From Armillaria gallica (taxonomy: Eukaryota; Basidiomycota; Agaricomycetes; Agaricales; Physalacriaceae): a stretch of 64,000 nucleotides of DNA. Both the position numbers and the translations under genes were made by a program. The notes beneath the pieces are model-generated. The model ran no database searches, was not told the origin of the DNA, and worked only from the letters and a program-made list of their open reading frames with translations. How positions within the stretch are numbered: position 1 is the first letter of the stretch; the number at the start of each line of letters is the position of its first letter. The DNA is taken from contig JBANDB010000001.1 in the NCBI GenBank assembly GCA_037576215.1, positions 8,246,001 to 8,310,000 on the forward strand, in the 5' to 3' direction. Below are positions 1 to 10,440 of this stretch, piece after piece.

Positions 1-810
1 GGACGCCAGCCAGGACATACAGACATTCAAGAGCCGTTGAATGAAAGTCCTAGAGAGACATAGTAAATGAGAGAACACTGAGGAGCTACCGTGTCAACAT
101 CTAAGGCACTGAAAACCCCGAGTTGTCAATAAAACAACACTGGAACCAAGTTACTACAAAGCAGAGGTGAGTGTGGGAACCAACTGGAAAGAAAAAGGAT
201 GCACAATGATGGCGGCGAGAGAGTGTTAGAGATAGGCGTAATCTAGAAAGTAAATTAGTATACCTGAGTAATACAAGTGTCACTTTCAATGATTATCGCT
301 TGAGATGTAGAGGGCGAAGTAACAGTTGAGCTCAACAGTTACCTTGGAAGGATAAGATTGAGTAATGAGCCGATTAACCTAACGAGGTTCGGCAAATGCT
401 TAAGATCACTCGAGTTTGTGATGCGTAAAGCAAGTTAAATTGTAAGGTCACTAATACAGCAATTCGTCTCGTTTATATATGTACTACTTGAGAAGGTTCT
501 TTACGTTTCTAGTGAATACTATGCGACTCGATATGAGTCGCTTTGCTGCGGCCGAAATATGTATTAAAGTAATTATAGTATAAAGAAAGAATCATAGTAA
601 GTAAATGGCATATGTTCGTAATAGGTCGTGATATGTGAAGGAATACGAGAGGGATACATGAGAGCATACCGGATTACCATAACAGAGAGGAAGAAGCGAC
701 GCGCCAGTGCCTGATCATATCGTCACCTCTTGGCCTTGAGTTCGAACACCATCATGTACCATCCTGCCAGATAAGAAGGCTAAGATGCACATGCTCATCT
801 TTGTTTTCTC
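1..810. other. Left flank without recognisable gene
   Basis: I see no open frame with splice signals or a recognisable protein here. The only longer frame, at 101-289 on the minus strand, has a biased composition and no domain. CpG content is ordinary, unlike the right part of the window. Confidence 0.5.
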
Positions 811-911
811 ATTCGGAGGTGGTGTAGAGGCTATTGCTATCACATGTCAGTAGGGGTTCAATTCCCTAAGTCTGAATTATACACGGGTAAAAGCGATACT
901 TTTTTTTTTTT
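811..911 (+). ncRNA. tRNA-like Pol III unit 1
   Basis: A box TGGTGTAGAGG at 820-830, B box GGTTCAATTCC at 855-865, and a run of 12 T at 900-911 as a likely Pol III terminator. ATTCGGA (811-817) pairs with TCTGAAT (871-877) as a 7-bp acceptor-like stem with one G-U, enclosing 67 nt. That is short for a tRNA, and no clear anticodon arm is visible, so it is a tRNA-like transcript rather than a functional tRNA. It lies just beyond the 3' end of the convergent gene at 1044-2520. Confidence 0.5.
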
Positions 912-1043
912 GCGGAAGTTGTCGGTTTTGATGTCATGTCTGTGCGGCTCACACTGAGATAGCTGATGCGAAGTGAACGTGATATTGAATGGTCCATCCG
1001 CCTTCCATTTCTACCGGAATATGCCTAAATATCAAATCGAGTA

Positions 1044-2520
1044 CTAGAAGTATTTCGTCTCGCCGATATCGCTGACGAGAAAGTCGCGCTCAACGATACC
1101 AATCTTCTTGCACTCTTCAGCCAACCTCTTTGGTGGCTCTGTGATCTCTTCCGTTGTTAGGATCCAGGTCCTAGAAGAGAATGAGGATGGGGACAAAAGG
1201 CATAAAAGAGTACTGACCCCCAATGCATTGCGACGGCCTTCTTCGCCCTAATATCCTTGAATATTCGAACACTATCCTGGGGCGCGCAATGTATGGTCGA
1301 CATGAACCATCTTGGATTGTACGCTCTTGAAGGACATGAGATGAAGAAACGTAAACGAGAACCCTACGTACCCAATAGGAATCATCGCCAGATCAAAACC
1401 ACCAAAGCGCTCCCCAATCTCCTTGAAGGCAGGACACACTGGTCTCTCCGCTTCATCCTCTCCGTCCTTCACGGAGCGATAGCCTGTGTCACCAGCGAAG
1501 TACACCTTCTTACCCTCACCCTCGACAGCCCAGCTTGACCAGAGTGTCTTTCCCTGGTCGAGCGGCCCTCGGCCGGTGAGATGTTGGGCGGGAGTGCACG
1601 TCAACTTGAAGGACGTTCCGGGTATCTCCACGCGTCGTGCGTCCCACCAATCGAGTGTATGCGCGTGTCCGTTGGGTATTCTGATCGATTCGAGGTGCTT
1701 TTCATTTCCTAACGGTACGAAGATGTGTGGTGCGCGGGCCCGTTTGAAGAGCGTGGATAATGTGTGATTGTCTAGGCTAGGAGAGGTTAGTAGGTGACGG
1801 CGCTAAGGAGGATGGCACGTACTGGTCGTAATGGTTATGCTAACAATGGCATTAACCGCGGCTTAGTCTGATAATGATCTACTCACCGAGATAACGACCG
1901 CATCGATCTCTGGTATATCCTCAATCTTGCATGGAGGCTCTGTGAACCTCTTCGGACCGAAAGACTGGCTAGGCGAGCAGCGATCGCTGAAGACAGGATC
2001 GAACAGTACCCTCGCGCCTCTCCCTAGCGAAGTCACAAACGGGAGCTCGATGAGATAACACGCGTGGCCCAACCATGTCGCCTTTATCTCGCGTTGATGC
2101 TCCTCCTCTAAACCCCACGTCGGTGTCCTAACAGGAATCCCAGCAGTTCCGACTTTCGGCAAGGAAGGGCTGTTCCGTGTGACATGGCCGACCTATCTAA
2201 GGATTAGTGACGAAAGACCAGAACCAAAAAACACGTACTATACGAAGAGTATCCATCCTCCCATTGGACCTCCAGCTCGGCCATGGATTCTGGAACCATA
2301 GAGGCTTGTCAGAGGTCCAATGCGCTGGCCGACCTCCTTTCTCTTTCTTATCCTCGTCGATGACACGGATGGCGGTGGTCGAAAGCATTGCTGTAGATAA
2401 AGCTGCGCTCAGTCTTCGAGCTGTTCTTATACAAAGGAAGGGCATACGGACCAATTCAAGGCCCGGTTTGTGATTGACATGGTGGGCATGGGCAAGTGTC
2501 CCGGCAACCATGACATACAC
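1044..2520 (-). CDS. NAPE-PLD/Fmp30-like metallo-beta-lactamase phospholipase D, six exons
   Basis: Predicted exons, read down the minus strand: 2520-2239, 2192-1887, 1839-1823, 1776-1372, 1325-1218, 1170-1044. All introns are GT-AG and 46-47 nt, and the phases close to a 414-residue protein ending in TAG. Seen: FQNPWPSW near residue 80, [24 protein letters not shown] then HNHYDH (zinc site), [21 protein letters not shown] and HWGT. These are the family's metal ligands and conserved blocks in order. Members cleave N-acyl-phosphatidylethanolamine to N-acylethanolamine and phosphatidic acid; yeast Fmp30 is mitochondrial. A second start at Met27 (about 2442) would expose an Arg/Ser/Ala-rich, targeting-like N-terminus, so the start is uncertain. 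HNHYD and part of the next codon sit in the 17-nt exon 3. No inactivating change was seen. Confidence 0.88.
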
Positions 2521-2778
2521 CGCGGTGCCGGCCGTGGTTCTTTCATTGACTTGCGCTTTCTCAGATGCCTAACTCAATGGATGCATGCATAATGGTCAAG
2601 GTCTTCAGGGATCACACTCATTTTCGATCGCCTACATTCTCACTTCTTCAACTTGATACTTGGGGTCTCGTTTGGGGCACACTTGTATCCAACTTAGTTC
2701 GATGGACCGTAGGCCGTTTCCGCTCCTATTCTCCACTGGGAATTAGTAGTATCTTCAATGATGAGGATTCTATTCCGA

Positions 2779-2861
2779 GTCGGATATCGTGTAACGGTTA
2801 TGACACCACTCTGGGGTTCAATTCCCTCTATCCGACATACTCTATGAATCTTCATCTTTTT
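2779..2861 (+). ncRNA. tRNA-like Pol III unit 2
   Basis: GTCGGAT (2779-2785) and ATCCGAC (2830-2836) form a perfect 7-bp acceptor-like stem around a 58-nt core. A-box-like TCGTGTAACGG is at 2787-2797, B box GGTTCAATTCC at 2815-2825, and TTTTT at 2857-2861. A-to-B spacing is 28 nt against about 44 in ordinary tRNAs, so there is no room for a normal anticodon arm. Confidence 0.5.
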
Positions 2862-2959
2862 CACAAGGGCCCTAGACCTACCCTTGATCATGCCAAAATC
2901 GTAAGATTTAATTGTTACGGGCCGATTACTTACTTTTCCCATTTGTTCTTCAACTATTG

Positions 2960-3039
2960 GAAATCATCCAATCACTAGCGCGTTACTGGGGAAGGCTCGA
3001 TTCCCTACATCCAAGTTCAAGTGAGGTTCTATTCTTTTT
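2960..3039 (+). ncRNA. tRNA-like Pol III unit 3 (weak)
   Basis: B-box-like GGCTCGATTCC at 2994-3004, followed by CTACAT and TTTTT at 3035-3039. The A box is not convincing. It is called mainly because it shares the B box, downstream spacing and orientation of its neighbours. Confidence 0.3.
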
Positions 3040-3244
3040 CAAGCGCTCTCGTTCACGTAGCTCACCAATGAAACGAGCAGCTGGTCCGAGGCTTGGTTCG
3101 TTCAAATATTGTGGCTCTCATTCCTCATATTCAAATTCGGCTGCCAGGTTTTCTACGCTCGCGTACCTGTGAAGAACGAAATCACCATTGCAAATGGATC
3201 AAAACCAAGAAGATTCCTAAGCTAGGCCATCCTCTATCCACACC

Positions 3245-3323
3245 TAGTGCAACGGCGAGTGTTACACATCGAACCTGGGGTTCAATTCCCTAAGTACGAA
3301 TTCTGTGAGACCGTTTCCTTTTT
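3245..3323 (+). ncRNA. tRNA-like Pol III unit 4
   Basis: A-box-like TAGTGCAACGG at 3245-3255, B box GGTTCAATTCC at 3279-3289 (34-nt spacing), T-run 3319-3323. The stretch between the boxes closely matches unit 7 (CAACGGCGAGT, then ACATCGAACC), so the two are recent relatives. Confidence 0.45.
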
Positions 3324-3448
3324 CGGGAGCAATCAATTTTAGTCTCGGGTCTTCTATTTTCAATAAGCTTCGCCTCCAACTCGACTCAAAATAAGCCTTA
3401 ATCACCTCACAATCGAAGTCATGAAACTATCGCTAATGTGCAGTCTGG

Positions 3449-3526
3449 TGGTCTAACGGTGAGCTGGATGCCTGGGGTTCAATTCCCTAGGGCATTCATT
3501 TAATGAATCTTTCCAAAACTTCTTTT
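3449..3526 (+). ncRNA. tRNA-like Pol III unit 5
   Basis: A box TGGTCTAACGG at 3449-3459, B box GGTTCAATTCC at 3476-3486 (27-nt spacing), TTTT at 3523-3526. The A box has the form found in tRNA-Asp/Glu genes. Upstream AATGT could pair with GCATT just after the B box. Confidence 0.45.
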
Positions 3527-3652
3527 CATGCTTTCAGGCTAGTCAACCTCATTGGAGCAAATAAGTAATCGCTCTACATCGAGACTCCTCCCCAAAGTCC
3601 TTTTATTGCCCTCGCAGACATATGTTCATGTTGACTTGTAGCCTATCGGATA

Positions 3653-3727
3653 TAGTCCAACGGCTCGCCGGGCGACTGGGGTTCAATTCCCTATAGTACA
3701 AATCACAGCTCTTGAGACATCTTTTTT
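3653..3727 (+). ncRNA. tRNA-like Pol III unit 6
   Basis: A box TAGTCCAACGG at 3653-3663, B box GGTTCAATTCC at 3680-3690 (27-nt spacing), six T at 3722-3727. Upstream TTGTA and downstream TACAA could form a 5-bp closing stem. Confidence 0.47.
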
Positions 3728-3880
3728 GCACCAGAACACTGCTGCAACTTTTTTAGTTCTCAGGGAGACGTTCAGCTCCATTTTTCAAACATCTGCCAAG
3801 TATGTGCACCTCCGTATGGGCGTCGATGATAGACGACCCGAAGGCGTTGCCGGATTTCTAGGTTATTCATTATCCAGATC

Positions 3881-3962
3881 TGGTACAACGGCGAGTTCAT
3901 ACATCGAACCCTGGGGTTCAATTCCCCGAGTACCTATTGCTGTGGTACAGTTCCGTTTTTTT
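3881..3962 (+). ncRNA. tRNA-like Pol III unit 7
   Basis: A-box-like TGGTACAACGG at 3881-3891, B box GGTTCAATTCC at 3915-3925 (34-nt spacing), seven T at 3956-3962. GGTAC near the start and GTACC after the B box could pair. Closest relative is unit 4. Confidence 0.45.
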
Positions 3963-4104
3963 CGTCAGAAGGTCTCGGCTCGTCTTCAGGTTCTCTATTA
4001 TTAGAGGGTTCACATCTGGAAGAAACCCGAAGGAAGAAAGGAGACGACAGTTGTCCTGGATGTACGTTTGTTGCTCTTCCTCTCCGTTATTACATTGTCA
4101 CACA

Positions 4105-4188
4105 TAGTCTAACGGCATGTTAGACGCCTCGGGTTCAGTACCCTAGGGTACGAATAAGTAGCAGCGAAAATTAGCATACCTTTTTTTT
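4105..4188 (+). ncRNA. tRNA-like Pol III unit 8
   Basis: A box TAGTCTAACGG at 4105-4115, B box GGTTCAGTACC at 4132-4142 (27-nt spacing), eight T at 4181-4188. No acceptor-like stem found. Confidence 0.47.
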
Positions 4189-4491
4189 CATGCGAGCGTG
4201 CTGCGTACGTCGAGATGTTTATATTGTTTCCGCCTTCCATGGCCGACATAACTCTCGTTCACTTCCTCGTGGACAATACTGGTTTTGCAGCAGAAATACT
4301 TACGTCCTCTTGATGTATCTCAGATATGCCAATGTCTCCGGATGTGGATTGGATTCTCTATATTGAGGCGATACTTTAAAGACCCGTTCCGTTTTCCCAG
4401 TATCCCAGTCCCAAGCTGACGCGGCTCGTAGCGATGCATTCCATCACAACCACGAAACTTACTCCCAATACCTTGTCAGCCAGCTTTTACT

Positions 4492-4571
4492 TAGTCTAAC
4501 TGTGAGTAGGGACGCTTGGGGTTTGGTTCCCTATGGGTATGTGTTCCGGATTTAGAAATCAAGTCGTTTTT
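4492..4571 (+). ncRNA. tRNA-like Pol III unit 9
   Basis: A-box-like TAGTCTAACTG at 4492-4502, B-box-like GGTTTGGTTCC at 4520-4530 (28-nt spacing), T-run 4567-4571. The last T is the first base of the TATGA duplication of the LTR retrotransposon that follows. Confidence 0.4.
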
Positions 4572-4575
4572 ATGA

Positions 4576-5054
4576 TGTAAGACCCGAACTTCAATCAAAG
4601 GTGAATAGATCGGCTGTATCGCGTTCGTACAGTCACCGTCTAGCCCTTAGATGATTGACGCCCAAGACTCACTTTAGGAGCTCTTAGCAGAAGGAGTGTG
4701 TTTCGGTATGAATAAACTTTAGCTCAAAGCTAGGGAAATACAGGCTTTGAGTAAGCTACTTATATACTAAAGTGAGGGTCTGTAAATGGTGCTAAAAAGT
4801 GGCTACCGTGTTAGAAAGTGAATAAGCCAAATACACGGTAGCCGAGAAATCCTACGTGTCATTACGTGTCGAGTACCCAGTGATGACTTTACCCCTTTCT
4901 CGAGTACACGTCGACTGAGTGTGACACGATAGCGATGTGAAGATTTATGAAGACCCTCCGAGGGTTGCGGGTCTAAAGATAAGGAGTGAGTAAGCATCTT
5001 ATCTAATCTTCCAGAGATAAGATAAGATGCCATGAAAACGAATAAATCGTAACA
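4576..5054 (-). repeat. 3' LTR of the chromovirus
   Basis: 479 bp. In the sense orientation it starts TGTTACG and ends TCTTACA. It matches the right LTR except at seven sites, all CpG versus TpG/CpA. Confidence 0.95.
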
Positions 5055-5057
5055 TTA

Positions 5058-5070
5058 CCCCCCCCTTAAG
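5058..5070 (-). promoter_or_regulatory. Polypurine tract
   Basis: On the minus strand CTTAA followed by eight G stands three bases before the 3' LTR, the expected place for plus-strand DNA priming. Confidence 0.7.
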
Positions 5071-5430
5071 GCAGGTGTCCCAACTGCCAGTACATCGGCA
5101 TTCCGTCTACTTCATCGTCATGCTGTCCCCAGAGACCTCTAGTGTTTCGGAGAAATGCCATATGCGCTGCAGCTTGTCCCAAAGGCCTTGTTCACCCAGA
5201 GGGAGCAGGGATTTTTCATATGGTGGTGACGCGATTGGTAAATGGTCCCGTATGACCCATGGGCAGACCCGATGAGTCTATTATTTTACCGGCTTGTAGT
5301 GGAGTATTGGTCATCTTGGAAGTCATGAGTGAAAGGAAGCATGAAGGAGGACATGAGGCATATTTGTCATTAGAAGTCATGAATGAGGGCCCGTTGGCTA
5401 TCCCCCTTTGTAGGGCTCGACTGTGTTTAT
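5071..5430 (-). other. Untranslated region between pol and 3' LTR
   Basis: About 360 bp after the pol TAA stop (5431-5433). No further retroviral gene such as an envelope is visible. Overlapping frames here are out of frame with pol. Confidence 0.6.
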
Positions 5431-8400
5431 TTATGGGATTTCTGTTGCTTCGTACGGCGATTTCGAGCTTGTCGAGGGGTCGTCGTTGCCACCAAACCAA
5501 TCCCAGTCGAGTTCTTGGTCGTACCAAACTTTTCGACCAGTGAATGGATCCGTATAGGACTGCCAATCTCCTGTCTCTTGTTTGGTGCAATTCACTTTTT
5601 CTGTGAGGTATTTGTCGACTAGTTCGTCGGCATCCATGTCGTTTTCCTTTACCCAGCTGTTGTATTCCGGTCCATATCCCTTCCATTTGACGAAGTAATC
5701 CATGGTCCAGCGCCATGGTTCACCAGCCTTTCCTCGGACCTTTCAGTCTCTATGCTTGAGAACTTGCTCAATTTCATAGTGCTCCTCCCCGTCAATCAGA
5801 TCGGGTGGTGGCGGAGGCAGCTGTTCCTGGTTAGGGAATGCGGGTGGCGTGTAGGGCGTTAGGAGTGATTCGTTGAATACGGGATGTATATGCCAGCCTG
5901 GGGGGAGTTTTAATTTGTATGCTGAAGCTCCGATCTTGGCGATGATAGGGAAGGGGCCCATTTTTTTGTCTGCGAGTTTTTTCTTCGGACGTGGGAGTGC
6001 CAGATTGCTTGTATCGAGCCACACTTTGTCTCCCACCGAGTAATCAACTGCAGGTCTTTTCTTTTTGTCATATTGGGCTTTCATCTGGTCGGCGGCTTTT
6101 TCGAGTGCTTGCTTTGCCTCGGCATGGATTTTCTGTATGTCTGAAACGAAAGTGGTAGAGGCCGGTGTTCTGAAGGGTGCTTGGGGTCGTACGGCACCAG
6201 GGAGGACCTCGACGTTATAGCCATGGGTAACCTCGAAGGGACTTTTACCCGTTGCGGAGTGGGTGCGGTTATTGTGAGCGAAGGCTGTGAGGGAGAGCCA
6301 TTCTACCCAGTCGTTCTGGCGGTGATTGACGAAGATCCGGAGGTATTTTTCAACCTCCTGATTCACTCGCTCAGTCTGTCCGTCAGTTTGTGGGTGGTAG
6401 GCGGTGGATGCGTTTGCCTTGATCTGAAGCAAGTCATAAAGGTCTTTCATGAACTTGGATACAAACACGGTGCCTCGGTCGCTGATGACGACTTGGGGCA
6501 TTCCATGTTTGGCATAAACTTCGTCTCGTAAGATTTTGGCCCATCCTTCCAATGACATCTCCGTGGTACATGCGACTGGTATGATTTCCTTAGAGAAGCG
6601 ATCGACGATCATTAGGATCGCATCAAAGCCTTTGCTCTTTGGTAAACCAGTTACCATGTCGATGGAGATATGAGTCCAGGGTCGGGATGGAATGGTGTTT
6701 GGATGAAGCGGTGCTGCTTTTGCTTGAGTGCTCAACTTGGTTTGTTGGCATGTCTCGCAGCCGCGGACATAGTCCTCTATGTCTTTCTTCATCCTGGGCC
6801 ACCAATATTCTCGTAAGACGAGTTCTTTAGTCTTTTCTATGCCTGGGTGTCCCGCCGTGATGTGGTCGTGAACTTGTGCGATTATTCGGCCTCGTAACGC
6901 ATGGTCAGAAGGAATGTAGATGCGGGAATCGTAATAGATTAGCCTGTCATCCATTTTCAGTCCTAAGTCGTGGTTAAGGGAAGTCGCAATGTTTTTGTCC
7001 CATCGGTGGTGGTCGAGCATGGCTTGCTTTATCTGGGAATGGGTTTCCTCAATAGTGGGCATGACTAGTGCCCAGAAGTGCTCGGGTTTGAGGACGATAA
7101 CCTCATCGTTGTCCTCCTTTCCTTGCTCGTGATCTGCTCTGCGACTAAGTAAGTCGGCTTTCTTGTTTGCGGTTCCTGATTTGTGGTGCAGTGTGAAGTG
7201 GTATTCGGCCAGCTCAGTTACCCATCGTGCTTGTCGCCGATTGAGTTTCTGGGGTTTTCGGAAATACTGGAGGTTTTGGTGGTCCGTCCATATTTCGAAG
7301 TCCTGAGCTGCGCCCATCAGATAGTGCCTCCACTCGTCGAGCGCGATCATTATCGCGAGCAGTTCTTTGTTGTAAATTTCATAATTTCGTTCTGTCGTGG
7401 TGAGGGATTTGGATAAAAATGCGACCGGGCGCCATTTTCCATCCTGCTCCTGCATCAATACCGCACCTATCGCTCCCTCACTTGTGTCCGCCTCCACGCG
7501 GAATTTTCCTTCTTCCGTCGGTATGGCTAGTACCACCTCCTCCGCTAGTAGCCTCTTTAACTCTTCGAAGGCGTCTTGTTGTGCTTTTCCCCATTTCCAT
7601 GGATCGTTTCCTGTCAGCTGGGTCATCGGTTTGATGACCTTGCTGTATCCTTTGATGAAACGTCGGTAGAAATTGGTAAAGCCCAGGAATGATTGGAGCT
7701 GCACTTTCTTGACAGGAACGGGCCATTCTGCGATTCCTGCGATCTTAACTGGGTCCATACGAATGCTTCCTTCGCTGATGATGACGCCGAGGTATTCTGT
7801 TTCCAAGGTCTCAAACTCGCATTTTTCCGCTTTAAGGAATAGCTTGTTCTTTCGTAGAAGCCTTAGTACCTCGCGCGTGATGCGACGATGCTCTTCCTTG
7901 GTCTTGGACATGATAAGGATGTCGTCAAGGTAAACGGTGACGGCGCCTGATGCAATGAGGTTTTTGAAAATGTCATTCATCATCCATTGGAAGGTGGTGG
8001 GTGAATTGGTGAGCCCAAAGAACATAACTGTGGGTTCGAACAACCCGCGATTAGTTCTGAACGCTGCCTTCCATTCGTTGCCGCTTTTGATGCGCACATT
8101 GTTGTATCCCCAGCGAACGTCAAGTTTGGAAAAATACTTGGCACCTCGCAACTTGTCCATTAGTTCTGAGATTAAAGGAAGCGGATAACGGTTTTTAATC
8201 GTCATCTCATTGAGCTTCCGATAATCCTGGACTGGTCGCAGCTTGCCGTCCTTCTTTTTAACGAAGAAGAATGGCGAAGCCATGGGTGACTTGGATGGTC
8301 ATATTCGTCCACTTGAGAGGTTCTCGTCTAAGAACTTATTGAGTTCCGCTTGTTCACTTTGGTTCAGAGGGTAGACCTTGCAATCTAGATTGGCACTTGC

Positions 8401-10440
8401 GTTTGGAGTGAGTTCGATGGCGTGGTCCCACATCTTTGGCTCAGGAAGTTCGTCGAAACTGTCTTTGTCGAACAGATTGTTGAAATCCCTACACCATTCT
8501 GGGACCATTTCTTCGAACGTCTTGGTTTCCTTGTCTGCGTTGGCCGCGGCGGCTAAGTCATTGGCGTGATGCGCACGTATGAGAATAGCCTGCGTAAAAT
8601 CTATTGCAAGGATGGTATCCCCATCTTCCAGCTCCTCGTCCCACTTGTCGTCGGGATCGGCATCGGGTAGTGTGAATGGGTTCTTCTTGCACTCACACCG
8701 TGCAAAGGTTAATCCTCCTGTTTTCCAATTGATGATCGGATTATGCCGGGCTAACCAATCGTGACCAAGGAAGATTTCCTTATCACTGAGATCTGTTACG
8801 GCTAGATCTATTCATTCAGAATGATCCCCGATTTTGAGTTCGATCTCGGCGTATTCGGTAATCGATCCTCCTGAGTTCTTGGTTCCGTCGGCGTTATAAA
8901 CTGGGATTGGGGCAGCCGTTGGTCGGGTCAGGATGTGGTGTTGTTTAACGAATTTTTGATTGATGGCACTACTGGTGCATCCGCTGTCTACCAACACGGT
9001 TGTAGAGATATTGGGAATTGTTCCTGGAGCCCCGAGCATGACGGGGATCACCAGGTCTTTCCCTTTATCGCTTAACACGCTGATAAGTCGCTTTGGCTCC
9101 TGTAGCTCATGAAGCCACCAGAGTGCGCTGATTCGTTCCATCCCCCTCATTGCTTCGATCATTGAGTCAACGACCTCCTCTGTTCGTGTCTTGTGAATCC
9201 AGTTTTTGAGGATTGCCTTCACCTCCGACTCCGTTCGCGCTTGCACTACGCCACATAGAGTCCACTCTGCTCCGAATGGTTTGAGCCATTCTCTATAGGT
9301 CTGTCCCTTTGTATAGGTGCGGGACAGTTGCGGGGCCTCTTCAACCTTCGCGTCGCCCCATACGGGCGCGACTACCGTCGGTGAGGTCACCGCATTTTCT
9401 AAGTCTAAATGGGTTAAATTAGCGTTCCTGTTCATCATGAAATTGGTAATGTCCTCGTTGTCAGGCACTTCTTCCAAAGTAGCTACCTGATGCCCCCTTT
9501 GCACTGCCTGGGCGCTAGCAGCTTCCGATCCTGCGGCTTTCTGGTCGGTCGTGGAACGGGAGGTGCTTTCCTCAAAGGCGCCGTCTCGATTAGAGACAGC
9601 AGGCTGGGCTGTCACCACTGGACAATGATTGCCTACGCTTCTTACCATTGACGAGTGGTCGCCCTCGCCTTGAGCCTTCGGGCCCATCTCTGTGATGACC
9701 GGGACCCTCGTTTCATTCGGCGTTCCCCCTTCGTCGGGTCGCCCTACGTCTCGATAGGCGTTGGCAACTGATCGGGGGCACTTACCCGACTCCAGGTCAT
9801 CCTCTTGGTTCTTCAGGACAGCGGGCAAATAGTCCCTTGCCATGTCCCTCGTCTTGGTTGCCTTCGTTAGGGCCTGTAGTCCAGTGTTGCGGGAGCTGGC
9901 CTCCGTTGCTGTCATCAGAGCCCCGTTGTGGGATTTACACTCTGCAGCCTGTGTGCAAGCCTCTTTTACCAGAGGAGGTTTCACCGTAGCTATTCCCTTG
10001 AAACTCCCTGCGTGGCAGGGACTCCATAGAGCTGCAATTTCAGGTTGAACAACTCGTGGTTGTCCTCCTGCCCCATCCGGTCGAACATTCGTCACTGCGG
10101 CTTGAAACTCCCCAAGGGAAGGTCTCAACTGGTGCTTCGCCATTATGATGGGTGTCACTATGGTAGGTGACTCATCGCCTCGGACTTTCGCCTGTAATAG
10201 GTTACTTGTCGGGCATCGAACTGATAGCTCTGTGACTACCACGCTCGTTCCTCTGGTCGCTTCGTTAGGCGCTGTTTGATTCTGGCGGTTTAGTTCCTGG
10301 TCTGATTGCGAAGTCGCGGGTATATTTGAATGCGCGTTAGATACTACAGGCGATATATAAGTACAATGATGAAGTGCGATGGGCGTACCAGCCGAAACTA
10401 AACCCTGAGTCACCGAATAGATTGAATCGTTATCTAAACA
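5431..10440 (-). pseudogene. pol: pol polyprotein with three in-frame TGA codons
   Basis: One continuous frame apart from TGA at about 8812, 8296 and 5743. Order: a long low-complexity lead, an aspartic protease (LVDSGCTSSAI, about 8970-9005), reverse transcriptase with FSKLDV, FFGLTNSPTTFQ and catalytic YLDD (7921-7932), RNase H (EADTSEGAIGAVL; YNKELLAI), an integrase HHCC zinc motif (HDHITAGHPG, CETCQQT) and core (ISIDMVTGLP, VISDRGTVF, GQTERVNQEVEKY), then a chromodomain (DYFVKWKGYGPEYNSW) at about 5600-5703. Known of the family: it copies and integrates the element, and the chromodomain can direct integration to modified chromatin. Each TGA stands where Arg would fit, as in GRI-stop-PSKSPMASPFFF. 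The pol frame is shifted relative to gag and overlaps its TAG stop (10434-10436), so expression would need a -1 shift or equivalent. Confidence 0.92.

Noticed and set aside
811..4571. Ordinary tRNA genes
   Set aside because: A-to-B spacing of 27-35 nt leaves no normal anticodon arm, and most units lack an acceptor stem.
6181..8764. Plus-strand frames opposite pol
   Set aside because: They are shadows of the minus-strand reverse transcriptase and integrase frame.
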